A stretch of 64,000 bases of DNA from Holothuria scabra (taxonomy: Eukaryota; Echinodermata; Holothuroidea; Aspidochirotida; Holothuriidae). The notes beneath the pieces were generated by a model. The model was not told the DNA's origin and made no database searches. It saw only the letters and a list, made by a program, of their open reading frames with translations. A program made the translations under genes and the position numbers. Within the stretch, counting starts at the first letter, position 1. Every line of letters starts with the position of its first letter. The stretch spans positions 47,583,082-47,647,081 of the forward strand of contig CM074193.1 of the NCBI GenBank assembly GCA_037179385.1, given 5' to 3'. Of the stretch, positions 47,400 to 57,669 are shown piece by piece.

Positions 47400-48225
47400 C
47401 TTTTTAACATTCAGTTGCAACAACTGAACCATCCTTGCTCAAATTTTGCATCACAAAAATATTCTTGAAAATCACAAGTACCCCATTTCTGGTCCAAGCC
47501 ATGGAGACTACCCATTAAGTGTAGGCTTTAGCTCTACTGAACCCTTTGCTGTAGACCAGTAAAATATGTCCATGGAACTACTGGCAGCACTATTGGTGGT
47601 AAATGCAGGACACTATCAAATCAGTGATACTTTGTTCACACTTTCCTCAATGGCCTGGATAGTTCAGTTCTGATCCATTCATTTCAGACTTTTTCCAGTA
47701 CTGCTGTGTGTACCATGTACTGTACAAAGTTACAAGTACCCACAACTCTCTCAATCACTATGCATAAAATACACAATATGCAGAGCACAGCATAATAGTT
47801 AGTTACTTGAGGTTTTACAGCTCAATTTCTAACCAGTTGGTTTTAGTTGGGCTGGCCATGGAAATTTTTTAGTTCTGGCACACTGGCTTGCTTTCCCCAC
47901 TCCATAGCATGCTTACTGAAACACAATGCTAATAGAGTCAAGTTTAAGAGTGAGAATGACAAGTAAAACACTGTAATACTGGTAATATCCCACTGTATCT
48001 ACCAAAGGGGGGGGGGGGAGAGGGGGTAATAAGCTGAAATCTCACAGATTTCCCAGGAAAGGTCCTTGTAAGTTTGTCAGTACTGAATTATAGGACACAA
48101 AAGTGAATGCCACCACTTGCTACTCCCAAGTTTTGCTCTATTGTTTGTATGCCTGTAAGTAGAGATTTCACAGGAGGTATGGAGGGGCAAATTAGATCCA
48201 ACAGTCACAGAAAAAATTACTACAA
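47400..48225. other. Intron sequence with SINE fragment
   Basis: Near 47830-47950 the SINE body recurs (CACTGGCTTGCTTTCCCCACT, CCATAGCATGC...ACACAATGCTAATAGAGTCAAG) without a clear tRNA-like head. A run of about 13 Gs lies near 48007. No exon is recognised before 48228. Confidence 0.5.
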
Positions 48226-48227
48226 AC

Positions 48228-48339
48228 CTTCAATGCAGCTAGTCTTTCCTTTTCCTCTTCAATGGCCCTTTCTTTTTCCACATCACTGGCTGCCAGTGAT
48301 GATGTAAAGGCATTGACAGCTTGCTTAGCCACCTGAGGT
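48228..48339 (-). CDS. PICALM: PICALM-family exon: charged helical linker after ANTH
   Basis: This 112-nt exon uses a TTTAG acceptor, which gives the base needed to finish the preceding codon, and a GTTTGT donor. It encodes PQVAKQAVNAFTSSLAAS followed by a charged stretch with EKERAIEEEKERLAALK. Vertebrate PICALM has the matching pattern of Ser-rich helix then EEEQARLKALK, so the placement is firm. The Glu/Lys/Arg-rich part should be helical. A nearer CAG seven bases inside would put the exon out of frame with its neighbour, so the outer acceptor is preferred. Confidence 0.9.
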
Positions 48340-48344
48340 CTAAA

Positions 48345-49600
48345 TAGAAAGCAAGAGAAAATGTTTAAATAGCCTAATAAAGAAAAGAATGAATATTTAG
48401 GGAAAGACAATCACTTGCAACCTATATTTATTTGAAGATATATGAATATTCAGGTTTCTAGTAACAAATAAAACAATTGTGTTCTGCCATTAAACCAGCA
48501 CCATATTTACTACCATATTCCTAAAATATAGTGCAAGCAAAATAAAAAAACAGCCTCAAGTAATATCCATTCCCTTTTTCTAAGTGTATACAAATAATGG
48601 CAATAAAATAACCCCCAACATAATCATTTTATAGTGGTTGTAAGTGAGATGTCTTCCCATTCCATGGTAGCTTCATGATCCCAGCTCTTAATTTTCTACA
48701 AAAGTGATCCCCTAGTCTGGATTCCTCCTCTTGTATAACATACTGTATAACATGGGATGTTTCCAGACTATTACTCAGCAATAGGGTCCTCTCACATGCA
48801 AAACATTAGTATTGGTCAGTAAAAACATCACCAGATCATATCAAATGATCCATATGATATAAGTAACATAGGCTAATATATGTCCCATGTCTATATCATC
48901 CATATGATGTAAGTAATAATGCACCACCTCTACATCAAGAGCCAGGTCAGTATTCCCTGAATTTAAAATCATAATCATTGGCATATCACATATCAAGTAG
49001 AAACACTAGATTTGGAAATCCATTCACACATAAAAAATAATCCCTAACCCTAACCCTAAGGTCCATTAGTCAGGTGACCATGCCTTTTCCATGAGATTAA
49101 CTCAAAGTAATGAATAAACACACTCATCATTCAGGGGTTTGAGTGGGGTCCTTAAAAAAAGGAAAGGTTTGAGTGGGGTCCTTAAAAAAAGGAAAAAGCT
49201 GAACTTGGAAAATGTGAGCCTGAAGGAGGGGATGCAAAATGCTGATTTCAATTTAACTTTCCCACTTTTGCACCAAAGTAAATTCATTCATCTGACAGGT
49301 GCTAGGAAATTATGCTTGGCATTCATTCCCCTCCTACAAAATATCATTCTCTGTTACAAAAATACAAGCTTAAGCTAAGCACTGATAAGAAAACACTACA
49401 CTAAAGTTACTACTGTACGTAACAGGGAGTAGGCTATTGTTTCTCATTTGAAATACTTTCCGAAGGTTATCCTTGGAAACAGCTGGACATGAATGATTCT
49501 CCCCCTGAATCCATATTTATTACTTTAGGCACCATAGATAAATTTCGCTATGCATCCAACTGCAGTCAAAAGTAACTGCAGTTTATCCTACCGCAGCTGG
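48345..49600. other. Intron sequence with short repeats
   Basis: Contains three telomere-type units CCCTAACCCTAACCCTAA (49042-49059 by pattern) and a 31-bp tandem duplication GTTTGAGTGGGGTCCTTAAA near 49137-49197. The frame at 49139-49378 spans that duplication and is not a recognised gene. Confidence 0.6.
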
Positions 49601-50900
49601 ACATGGATGAATAGCGCTATTGTTACGATGCTCGTGAGCTGCTCTCCCATTGACAGAACTCGTGAACAAAGCTTTCCAACTGCAGCTGGCTGCCCGTGCT
49701 TTGATATAGTGACTTAATCCCTTTACCCTGGCGACACAAAGGGGTAATGCATCTGCAGTCAACTGGCTTAAATTTCTGCAAGCCTAGCCACGAGAAGTAG
49801 GAAGACCTGTTAATCATTAGTCTGCGTAGCGCTTGTGTGGCTGCCGCCCCATAAGCTGTTTTTTCGTAGCGATGAGCTGAACGAAAAAACTTCGTCTGCT
49901 CCGCAGGGTAATTCATCATATGAGAACTATTAACTACTGTTTATATTTTCGTGGAGCGTACGTAGATTCCGTTTTTATAAAATGATATTCGCTTAAGATG
50001 CCTTGTCCAAATTATGCTATGCGATTTTCCCCGGCAGAACGGCAAAGATCGCCTCACAAGTTCATATAGAACGGACAGAAATACAGAAATATGACAGAAA
50101 AAAACCTGATAAAGAAAATAAATACTTCTATCACACATTTGTCTTTTTCATATTTCAATTTTTGAACGTTTTCTGATTCAAAAAGCAATCCTGCTTACTC
50201 AACCTTTAGGCTGTTTGTGTTACTTCTTCCAAAACGTAAGTTAAAAATATCAACCAATCACAACTTTTATTTACAGTATTCTCTTGCACGTCTGAAAATT
50301 ACGTCACACTTGTAAAATTTGCATGCTCTAGTGTACACATGAGTTAGCATTGTTTTTTCACTGACAAGCTATGTACGTTCATTTGCTAACACTCTACGCT
50401 ACGTAACCTCATTAGGAAGTCGCGTACCCAGGGCTACTACGTAGGTTCATTCATTAACACCCTGCCATTGAGGTTGGGACACCCTTCAAATTCCTGTCGG
50501 AAAAAAATTTTTCCATCAACGTGGATAAAGGGCTCTATTTTTGTGCTCACATGATAAAGAATTTTGCTTAGATCATTATTTTTTCCAAACAATTATAAGT
50601 GTTGGTAGTCGCATCCTATTATTTCACACATTACACGAGGATATTTTGCCTCGCGGTGAAGAATCAAACCAACAATCCTAGTGTTTTAAATTATTCGTCA
50701 ATATTTACGAAATCATTTCAACTGGATAGATCATCACGGGTATGCCGGGTACTGTTGGCCAGGTGCCAAAAATATATACATAGTAACTATTAGGCTTTGC
50801 TTGCAACGAAGATCTCAAATCGGATTTTGTTTTGTTTTTATTAAACAATAATGGAGAATCAATATCACCCTTATACTTTCCAAAAATTGATCTGAAAAGT
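49600..50900. other. CpG-richer intronic DNA, unidentified
   Basis: Base composition changes near 49600, with more CpG than the flanking introns. Frames at 49623-49919 and 50599-50793 match nothing I know. It is probably old mobile-element DNA; no terminal repeats were found. Confidence 0.35.
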
Positions 50901-50908
50901 CAGAAACC

Positions 50909-51010
50909 AAAAAAAAAAAAAAAAATTGACGTGTACGGTATTTAGAGGGAATCGATCCCGGAGCGTGGTATCAAAAGACCAAGCCACTACCGTTAGACTA
51001 TCAACTATTT
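50909..51010 (-). ncRNA. tRNA-like Pol III unit or pseudo-tRNA
   Basis: On the minus strand an A-box-like TAGTCTAACGGTAGTGGC (51000-50983) and a strong B-box-like GGGATCGATTCCC (50959-50947, a hairpin) have tRNA spacing. About 20 bases later comes a run of 17 Ts (50925-50909), a Pol III terminator. The presumed acceptor arms do not pair and the anticodon arm is poor (TGGT/ACCA with an 8-base loop), so this is not a working tRNA gene. It may be a tRNA-derived SINE head, a mutated tRNA copy or a small Pol III RNA. Confidence 0.45.
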
Positions 51011-51696
51011 CATACATTATTGATGTGTACAAAATATATGAATAGATTCAACATCCTTGGAAGTTGTCTTAGTTGTTCAGGATTTTAGACTTTGATTTTA
51101 TCTTTCTCGCCAATGTGTGCAACGTTTGCGCATGTGAAATATTTTTGGTTTCTCAGGGCATTTTTGGACATCATTTTGTAAAGTTTTCGCCCCTCCCGAA
51201 ATGGTGGTCAAGTAGGATTTCTATACAGAAATTGGCCCTACCGCAGGCTCTGTCTTCGAGGCTTAGCTTTCACGGTATAAACTCAAGCAATTAAGTAGCG
51301 TGCTGTATTGAGCAGGATCGCGAAGCGCAATTACTTTGTATTTTAGTATTTAGATCGTTAGTATTACGCTGGGCCGGCTTGGTTTAGCTCAGAATTGTTA
51401 GAGATGCTTGCTGTTATAGCAATTAACACCCTGATGGGGATGAGGGAAGAATGGGGAGAGAGAAGGTGTGGTTTGTCTTACAAAATTATAACAATTAGAA
51501 TGAAGCTAGTAAAAAGAGATATAAACCGTGGAAAACAATGGTTTTCAGCATATACGGGTCTGTAAAAGTTCTTGGGGGCCCACAACGTCTTAATTTAGCC
51601 CCCGCGCATCGGCCTGGCCCCTCCCCACACACTACACATCATTTACAGCCAGAAGGTTTAATAATGGTTAACTACCTTGTTTGAGAGTTTGATTAT

Positions 51697-52478
51697 AGTA
51701 CATCCGCAGATCCAGGGTTTGGAGAAAGGGGGGCAGAAAATTTTGGAATTGACTCGAAGGGCTTACAGAGACCATTTCCCAGCCGGCATCTGAGGGTTAC
51801 TTTTCCTCGGAACAATTCGGGTTGACCAAAGACAGGCAAAGAAAGACAGGTAAAGTATCAGTTGAGGGCTATTCGCTTATTTCATCAATATTAGAGTGTA
51901 AAATAAAGGGAGGATCAAGTTTTTTATTATCATCCTGTGATTTGAGAACATCCTGTAATATTTGTCTAGGTTATTAGAAATCAAGTTCTTGATTTTGGAT
52001 AACTCTCTTGAAAGTCGATATTTGCATAGGCTGATAGCGGTGTTGCTTTGGAGGAAATTACAACATTTGGAAACGGTCTGAACATTATATTAGTCAATTT
52101 CGACACAGGAACTCGGGAAGTATCGCGTGAACAATTAAAACGGTTTTGTGCTTTTTACATTTTTTTTCACGACTTTAGGAAAGGAATTGGGTTACGCGCA
52201 ATGGGGGATCACGTGGGAACATCTTACAAGGGCTTGCCCCACTGTCTAATAAAGTTGGTGGGATCAGTCGGCGGTGCGGATTCGGGAAGTCAAATGGAGG
52301 AAAATAACCTGGCCGTTCTAGAAGGGTGTGCTATGAGACAGGAGGTTGAAGTCACGGTCCGCTGATGCCTATATTAGGACTGAAAGAAATCTTTGGTCGC
52401 CGAAAAATAGGGGACCGGGGCGCGGGAGGCGAGTACTACCGTCTGCCCTCCCCCCCCCCCATGGATCCGCGCCTGTAC
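51697..52478. mobile_element. Possible short TIR element
   Basis: The left end GTACATCCGCAGATCCAGGG and the right end, read on the minus strand, GTACAGGCGCGGATCCATGG agree at about 15 of 20 positions and are followed by G-rich runs and GGGCAG. The enclosed 105-codon frame (52048-52365) has no recognisable family. The short, imperfect ends make this tentative. Confidence 0.35.
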
Positions 52479-52479
52479 A

Positions 52480-53985
52480 CAGTACAAAGGTCTGAACCAA
52501 CCCCATATAAAGACATGATAATATTTTGCAATGGCACCACGTAACACTAATATATATGGGAGAATTTGATAAGTTTTCACCTGTTGCATGCAGCTGGATA
52601 CCACCCTGTCGGTAAAATATGCTGCTGCATGATTTAAAACATGTTCTAGAGCAAATAAAATATTGTACTTGAGAATAAAAATAAGAAAATAAATATTCAC
52701 CACTGTATAGCTTTCACATTAAGGAAATCGAAGGTAAACATGTGCATAGGTTCACAATATACATAGTTGCTATACGTTAGGCAATGGCAAAAGTACCAAG
52801 ACTTGCTGAAGAAAATTACATCGTCGAGAAAAACTTTACACCTAAAGCTCACAAATGTATTGCAGATTGCTGTATGGGGGTCTTTTACACATGGCTTGTG
52901 AATAGTTTTGATGTTCTTGGCCACGTGGAGTTTTGTCGACCCTTTCAGTAGGCCTACTCGATCCTGCTTTGTGGATGGAAGCGGGCGATATTTGAGCAGA
53001 TACGTAACATATAACAGACTTCGTACGGTACCAGATCGCGATCCAGTTGCACTCGTTACAGTTGCACAGAATGTTTTTTTTTTCATGTTTTGGTTATCAT
53101 TACGGGCGATTTTTCATGACAAAAAACAAAACGTTCCATTATCTGGAATAAAACGTTAAGATGTAGTTGTGTAGCAGAAGTGGAACCCAAACGTTTCAAT
53201 ACCAAATACTTTCAGTACATGTGCAACGTACGTACTGAGGTGGCAATATTCTCACGGTCGCTTCAAAACTGCATTGAAATTTCCGATTTTTTTTATAGTT
53301 TCCGTAGCTTTGTTCAAGTTACGGGAAACTGCTATGGTATAATTCCGCAAAGCCAACGAACTGAAAAAAACCTGACCTAGCAAATCTGAGGTCTTTTTTG
53401 TGCTGTTACAGTGTAAAGAGATTTTCCTAATCCATATACAAAGGATCATTGTAAGGGCAGTCGGTCGCGTTCGTCTTAAGCAAACTTTGCTCCGCAAGTG
53501 TGAGATAATACGACTGCAGTCAACTACCTGTAACTGCAGTCGGGCGTGTGCTATTGAATTGCCAGTCAACCGCGAGCAAGATGCAGTTAGCTGCATAGCA
53601 AAATTTATCTATGGTGCCTTAACAAGTGTTGGATATGATGGACTGGACCAAGCACCACATGACAAGCATGCACTAGCTACCTCTGACACTACCGGTAAAT
53701 CTTGTTATGTAAGAATAAACAGGATTTAACAATACTGGACCTGTGCATTAAAAGAGGGCAATGTTACTCTTGAGGGTTCATGGTAATCTCTGAATGTGAC
53801 CACATGCCAATGCACAGTCCTTCTTCGTCTGTCTGGGATGCAAAGACAAACTTTGCATAGACTACGTGAGACCCATTGGTACTGGTCATACCGGTTCATG
53901 GGTCTGTCAAATGGCTGAAGTTTTTAAAATATTACTTCATATTCTGAAAAATACAACTCATCATTCAAGAACTAAATCCACAATC
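52480..53985. other. Unidentified intronic DNA
   Basis: Overlapping frames on both strands around 52697-53729 show no known domain. The region 53440-53640 is CpG-containing and has a CTGCAGTC..CTGCAGTC direct repeat. No splice-bounded exon in the host frame was found. Confidence 0.35.
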
Positions 53986-53989
53986 TTAC

Positions 53990-56098
53990 TGAAGTTGTGC
54001 TACCAATGAACAACTTGGCATTAAAAGGACCCATGTGTGAGGATCATATTGAAGCTCTGCTATAAATGAACAACCTGCCCTCAAAGGGACCTATGTGTGG
54101 GGATCATATTGAAGCTGTGCTATCAATGAACACCTTGCCCTCAAAAGGACCCATGTGTGGGGATCGTATTGAAGCTATGCAATAAATGAACAACCTGCCC
54201 TCAAAGGGACCTATGTGTGGGGATCGTATTGAAGCTGTGCTATCAATGAACACCTTGCCCTCAAAAGGACCCACTGTGTGAGGCTCGTACGGAACTGTGC
54301 GATCAATGAACACCTTGCCCTCAAAGGGACCCATGTGTGAGGCTCGTATGGAACTGTGCAATCAATGAACACAGTGCCCTCAAAAGGACCCATGTGTGGG
54401 GATCATTTTAAATCTGTGCTATAAATGAATACCATGCCCTCAAAAGGACCCATGTGTGAGGATTGTATTGAATCTGTGGTATCAATGAATACCCTGCCCT
54501 CAAAAGGACCCATGTGTGAGGCTCGTATGGAACTGTGCGATCAATGCTCACCCTGCCCTCAAAAGGACCCATGTGTGAGGCTCCTATTGAATCTGTGCTA
54601 TCAATGAACACCTTGTTCTCAAAAGGACCCATGTGTGAGGATCCTATTGCATCTGTGCTATCAATGAACACCTTGCCCTCAAAAGGACTCATGTGTGAGG
54701 ATCGTATGGAACTTTGCGATCAATGAACACCTTGCCCTCAAAAGGACTCATGTGTGAGGATCGTATGGAACTGTGCGATCAATGAACACCTTGCCCTCAA
54801 AAGGACTCATGTGTGAGGATCGTATTGAATCTGTGCTATCAATGAACACCTTGCCCTCAAAAGGACTCATGTGTGAGGATCTTATGGAACTGCGATCAAT
54901 GAACACCTTGCCCTCAAAAGGACTCGTGTGAGGATCGTATGGAACTGTGCGATCAATGAACACCTTGCCCTCAAAAGGACTCATGTGTGGGGATCGTATT
55001 GAATCTGTGCTATCAATGAACACCCTGCCTTCAAAAGGACCCATGTAGGAGGATGGTATTGAATCTGGCTATCAATGAACACAGTGCCCTCAAAAAGACC
55101 CATGTGTGGGGATCATATTGAATCTGTGTTATCAATGAACACCTTGCCCTCAAAAGGACCCATGTGTGAGGCTTGTATTGAATCTGTGCTGTCAATGAAC
55201 ACCTTGCCCTCAAAAGAACCCATGTAGGAGGATGGTATTGAATCTGGCTATCAATGAACACCTTGCCCTCAAAAGGACCTTTGGTTTGAGGGCTGTATTA
55301 ATACCAATGTACAGCTTAGCTTCAATGGGGCCTTTGGTGTGAGGACTGTATTGAAGCTGTTCCATCAGTGAACACCTTGGCCTTCCAAATAACACTAGTT
55401 GTAACACAAGAGCTGATTAAAGATGTGCTATCAATGAACATTTTGCCTTCAAAAGCACCCATGTAGGAGGATGGTATTGAATCTGGCTATCAATGAACAC
55501 AGTGCCCTTAAAAGGACCCATGTGTGGGGATCATATTGAATCTGTGTTATCAATGAACACCTTGCCCTCAAAAGGACCCATGTGTGAGGCTCATATTGAA
55601 TCTGTGCTATCAATGAAAACCATGCCCTCAAAAGGACCCATGTAGGAGGATGGTATTGAATCTGGCTATCAATGGACACCTTGCCCTCAAAAGGACCCAT
55701 GTGTGGAGATTGTATTGAATCTGGCTTTCAATGAACACCTTGCCCTCAAAAGGACCCATGTGTGAGGCTTGTATTGAATCTGTGCTATCAATGAAAACCT
55801 TGCCCTCAAAAGGATCCATGTGTGAGGATTGTATTGAAGCTGTGCTATCAATGAACATCTTGCCCTCAAAATGACCTTTGGTTTGAGGGCCGTATTAATA
55901 CCAATGTACAGCTTAGCTTCAATGGGGCCTTTGGTGTGAGGACTGTATTGAAGCTGTTCCATCAGTGACCACCTTGGCCTTCCAAATAGCACTAGTTGTA
56001 ACATAAGAGCTGATTAAAGCTGTGCTATCAATGATGAGCTCGCCTCAAAAGGGCACTTGGTATGTGTGATCTTATTGAGGCTGTGCTATCATAGAAAT
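53990..56098. repeat. 60-bp minisatellite, about 35 units, ending beside an exon
   Basis: Units read GAATCTGTGCTATCAATGAA, CACCTTGCCCTCAAAAGGAC, CCATGTGTGAGGATCGTATT. A distinctive block (TTTGAGGGCTGTATTAATAC through CACTAGTTGTAAC) occurs near 55280 and again near 55880, showing duplication of about ten units (600 bp). Frames of 60-105 codons run through it on both strands with a 20-residue period because 60 is a multiple of three. The last degenerate unit ends about 25 bp from the donor of the exon at 56122. Confidence 0.95.
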
Positions 56099-56121
56099 GA
56101 CATTACTGTTTTATATCTTAC

Positions 56122-56198
56122 TTGGTCCAGTTGGCTTTCACTTTCCCTTCAAGAGATGCCAGATGGTTTTCTAATGCTTCGAGGAGGCTACTGGGGGC
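56122..56198 (-). CDS. PICALM: PICALM-family exon: C-terminal end of ANTH domain
   Basis: This 77-nt exon has a CTCCAG acceptor and a GTAAGA donor and encodes about 25 residues starting APSSLLEALENHLASLEGK. That is nearly identical to the vertebrate PICALM segment APSSLLDALEQHLASLEGK at the end of the ANTH helical bundle, and it is the strongest family signature in the window. It starts in phase 0 and ends after two bases of a codon, which the next exon completes. A 60-bp minisatellite ends only about 25 bp beyond the donor. Further upstream exons were not seen between 56199 and 64000. Confidence 0.92.
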
Positions 56199-56199
56199 C

Positions 56200-56990
56200 T
56201 GGAGGAGGAAAAACAAAACAACGTCAGTCAGCTTTGTTATTCAATTCTCTTTCACTGATGATACCTCTACCTTTGTCATATTGATAGTGGGGGTACAAAT
56301 AAGTAACACTTCCTACACCAATGGTATTTGGGAAACCTTTGTCTAAACTTGGTGAATATGTATTTTGGATTTATTTGCTTGTTTTGAATGAGATCAAATT
56401 TTATAATATGGTTGCCAATCATACACACATGGTTCACAAACATTTCAAATGTCAAAATTTCATTACATTTGGATGGCTTTTATTTCCAGGATCTACAAAT
56501 AAAAGAAGTCATGTCCCATAATTATTTTCATCTTTATTTTTACAAAATCATGCATCTGAACATTGATAAACTCTGCACATGTCCACTTTCTCAAAATTCT
56601 CTGACCTTCTAGGACCCTTTGAAAAATTGATAATTTTCAAACTTTCCATGCCTGAAAACTGAAATTTCCCAGCATTCAGTAACTGCAATTTAAATGGTGG
56701 CTTAAACATCACGCCTCACTTCTCAACAGATGACCGATTGACAATATCCCCTTCCCTTGAACTCTTCTTGAGTTAGATCACATCATCAATAAAATTTTCT
56801 AATCAACACTAGCCCTAATCTACTTGTTTGTTTGTCTGATGGAAGGAAATTGTATGAGGATTAAAGCTACAAGGTTTTTTAGAATGACACCCCTTCCCTT
56901 AAACTCTTAAGCTAGATTTTATCACCAGTGAAATATTCCAATCAAAACTGCCCTAAACTACTTGCTTTTTCAAATAATCTGTTGTTGGAC
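56200..56990. other. Intron upstream of the ANTH-end exon
   Basis: AT-rich intron. A diverged duplication involving CCCTTCCCTTGAACTCTTCT occurs near 56750 and 56890. No ANTH exon is recognised. Confidence 0.5.
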
Positions 56991-56999
56991 CACAGCCTT

Positions 57000-57178
57000 T
57001 TTTCCAGCTGTTACTCACTGACTTGTTTTCCCTACTCCATTATTCATGCTGAGCACTAGGCACGGTGGAAGTAGGTTTCCTTGTTATGTCTTCAGTATGA
57101 CCCAGCCAAGAGTAAAACTCCAGACATGCCCACTGCTGGTGGGATGCTCTGACCACTTGACCAGTTTACAGGGTAGTT
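57000..57178 (-). repeat. tRNA-derived SINE copy
   Basis: On the minus strand: A box TGGTCAAGTGGTCAGAGCAT (57163-57144), B-box-like GGAGTTTTACTCT (57121-57109), then a body shared with the 33858 copy (GAGTAGGGAAAACAAG, CAGTGAG). Same family, same orientation. Confidence 0.72.
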
Positions 57179-57289
57179 GAATGATCTGTAAAGCCTCAGT
57201 CCCACAGGACTATGCCAGATTTGTGAAACATTGTCTTAGGAAAAGTGGACAATCTGTGTGGCAGTGGAATTTGCAGAATGTTTGTTGTA

Positions 57290-57665
57290 CTTATGCAATG
57301 ATCTCAAGGCATATCTCAAGCCTTCTCACTGGATCACAAAGCCTTCTGCAATGATCTCAAGGCATACCTCAAGCCTTCTCACTGCATCACAGAGCCTTCT
57401 GCAATGATCTCAAGGCATACCTCAAGCCTTCTCACTAGATCACAAAGCCTTCTGCAATGATCTCAAAGCATATCTCAAGCCTTCTCACTGGATCACAAAG
57501 CCTTCTGCAATGATCTCAAGGCCTATCTCAAGCCTTCTCACTGGATCACAAAGCCTTCCGCAATGATCTCAAGGCATATCTCAAGCCTTCTCACTGGATC
57601 ACAAAGCCTTCTACAATGATCTCAAGGCATATCTCAAGCCTTCTCACTGGATCCCTTTGTCTTTA
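57290..57665. repeat. 53-bp tandem repeat, about 7 copies
   Basis: Units read CTGCAATGATCTCAAGGCAT, ATCTCAAGCCTTCTCACTGG, ATCACAAAGCCTT. There are few differences between units. Confidence 0.94.
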
Positions 57666-57669
57666 TATT

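Larger units (their letters stand above)
5641..56198 (-). other. PICALM: PICALM/AP180-family gene, partial (nine internal or 3' exons)
   Basis: Nine exons on the minus strand, each with an AG acceptor and GT donor, keep one reading frame across eight introns (about 7.8, 10.3, 0.4, 1.3, 10.2, 1.1, 1.5 and 16.9 kb). The joined product, about 347 residues, follows the order of vertebrate PICALM and SNAP91: end of the ANTH domain, a charged helical stretch, then a long low-complexity tail. Family knowledge: these proteins bind PI(4,5)P2 through ANTH and recruit clathrin, AP-2 and EH-domain proteins through tail motifs, and they sort VAMPs during endocytosis. Invertebrates usually have one such gene, so PICALM versus SNAP91 cannot be chosen. 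The 5' ANTH exons should lie beyond 64000. The terminal exon with the stop codon was not found. Exons make up about 2% of the span; the rest is repeat-filled intron. Confidence 0.9.

Noticed and set aside
50940..51010. Functional tRNA gene
   Set aside because: A and B boxes are good, but the acceptor stem does not pair and the anticodon arm is defective.
54104..56004. Long minus-strand frames with repeated MGPFEGKVFIDST-like peptide
   Set aside because: These are produced by the second 60-bp array. The opposite strand is equally open, and there are no splice sites or start context, so a repeat protein is not supported.
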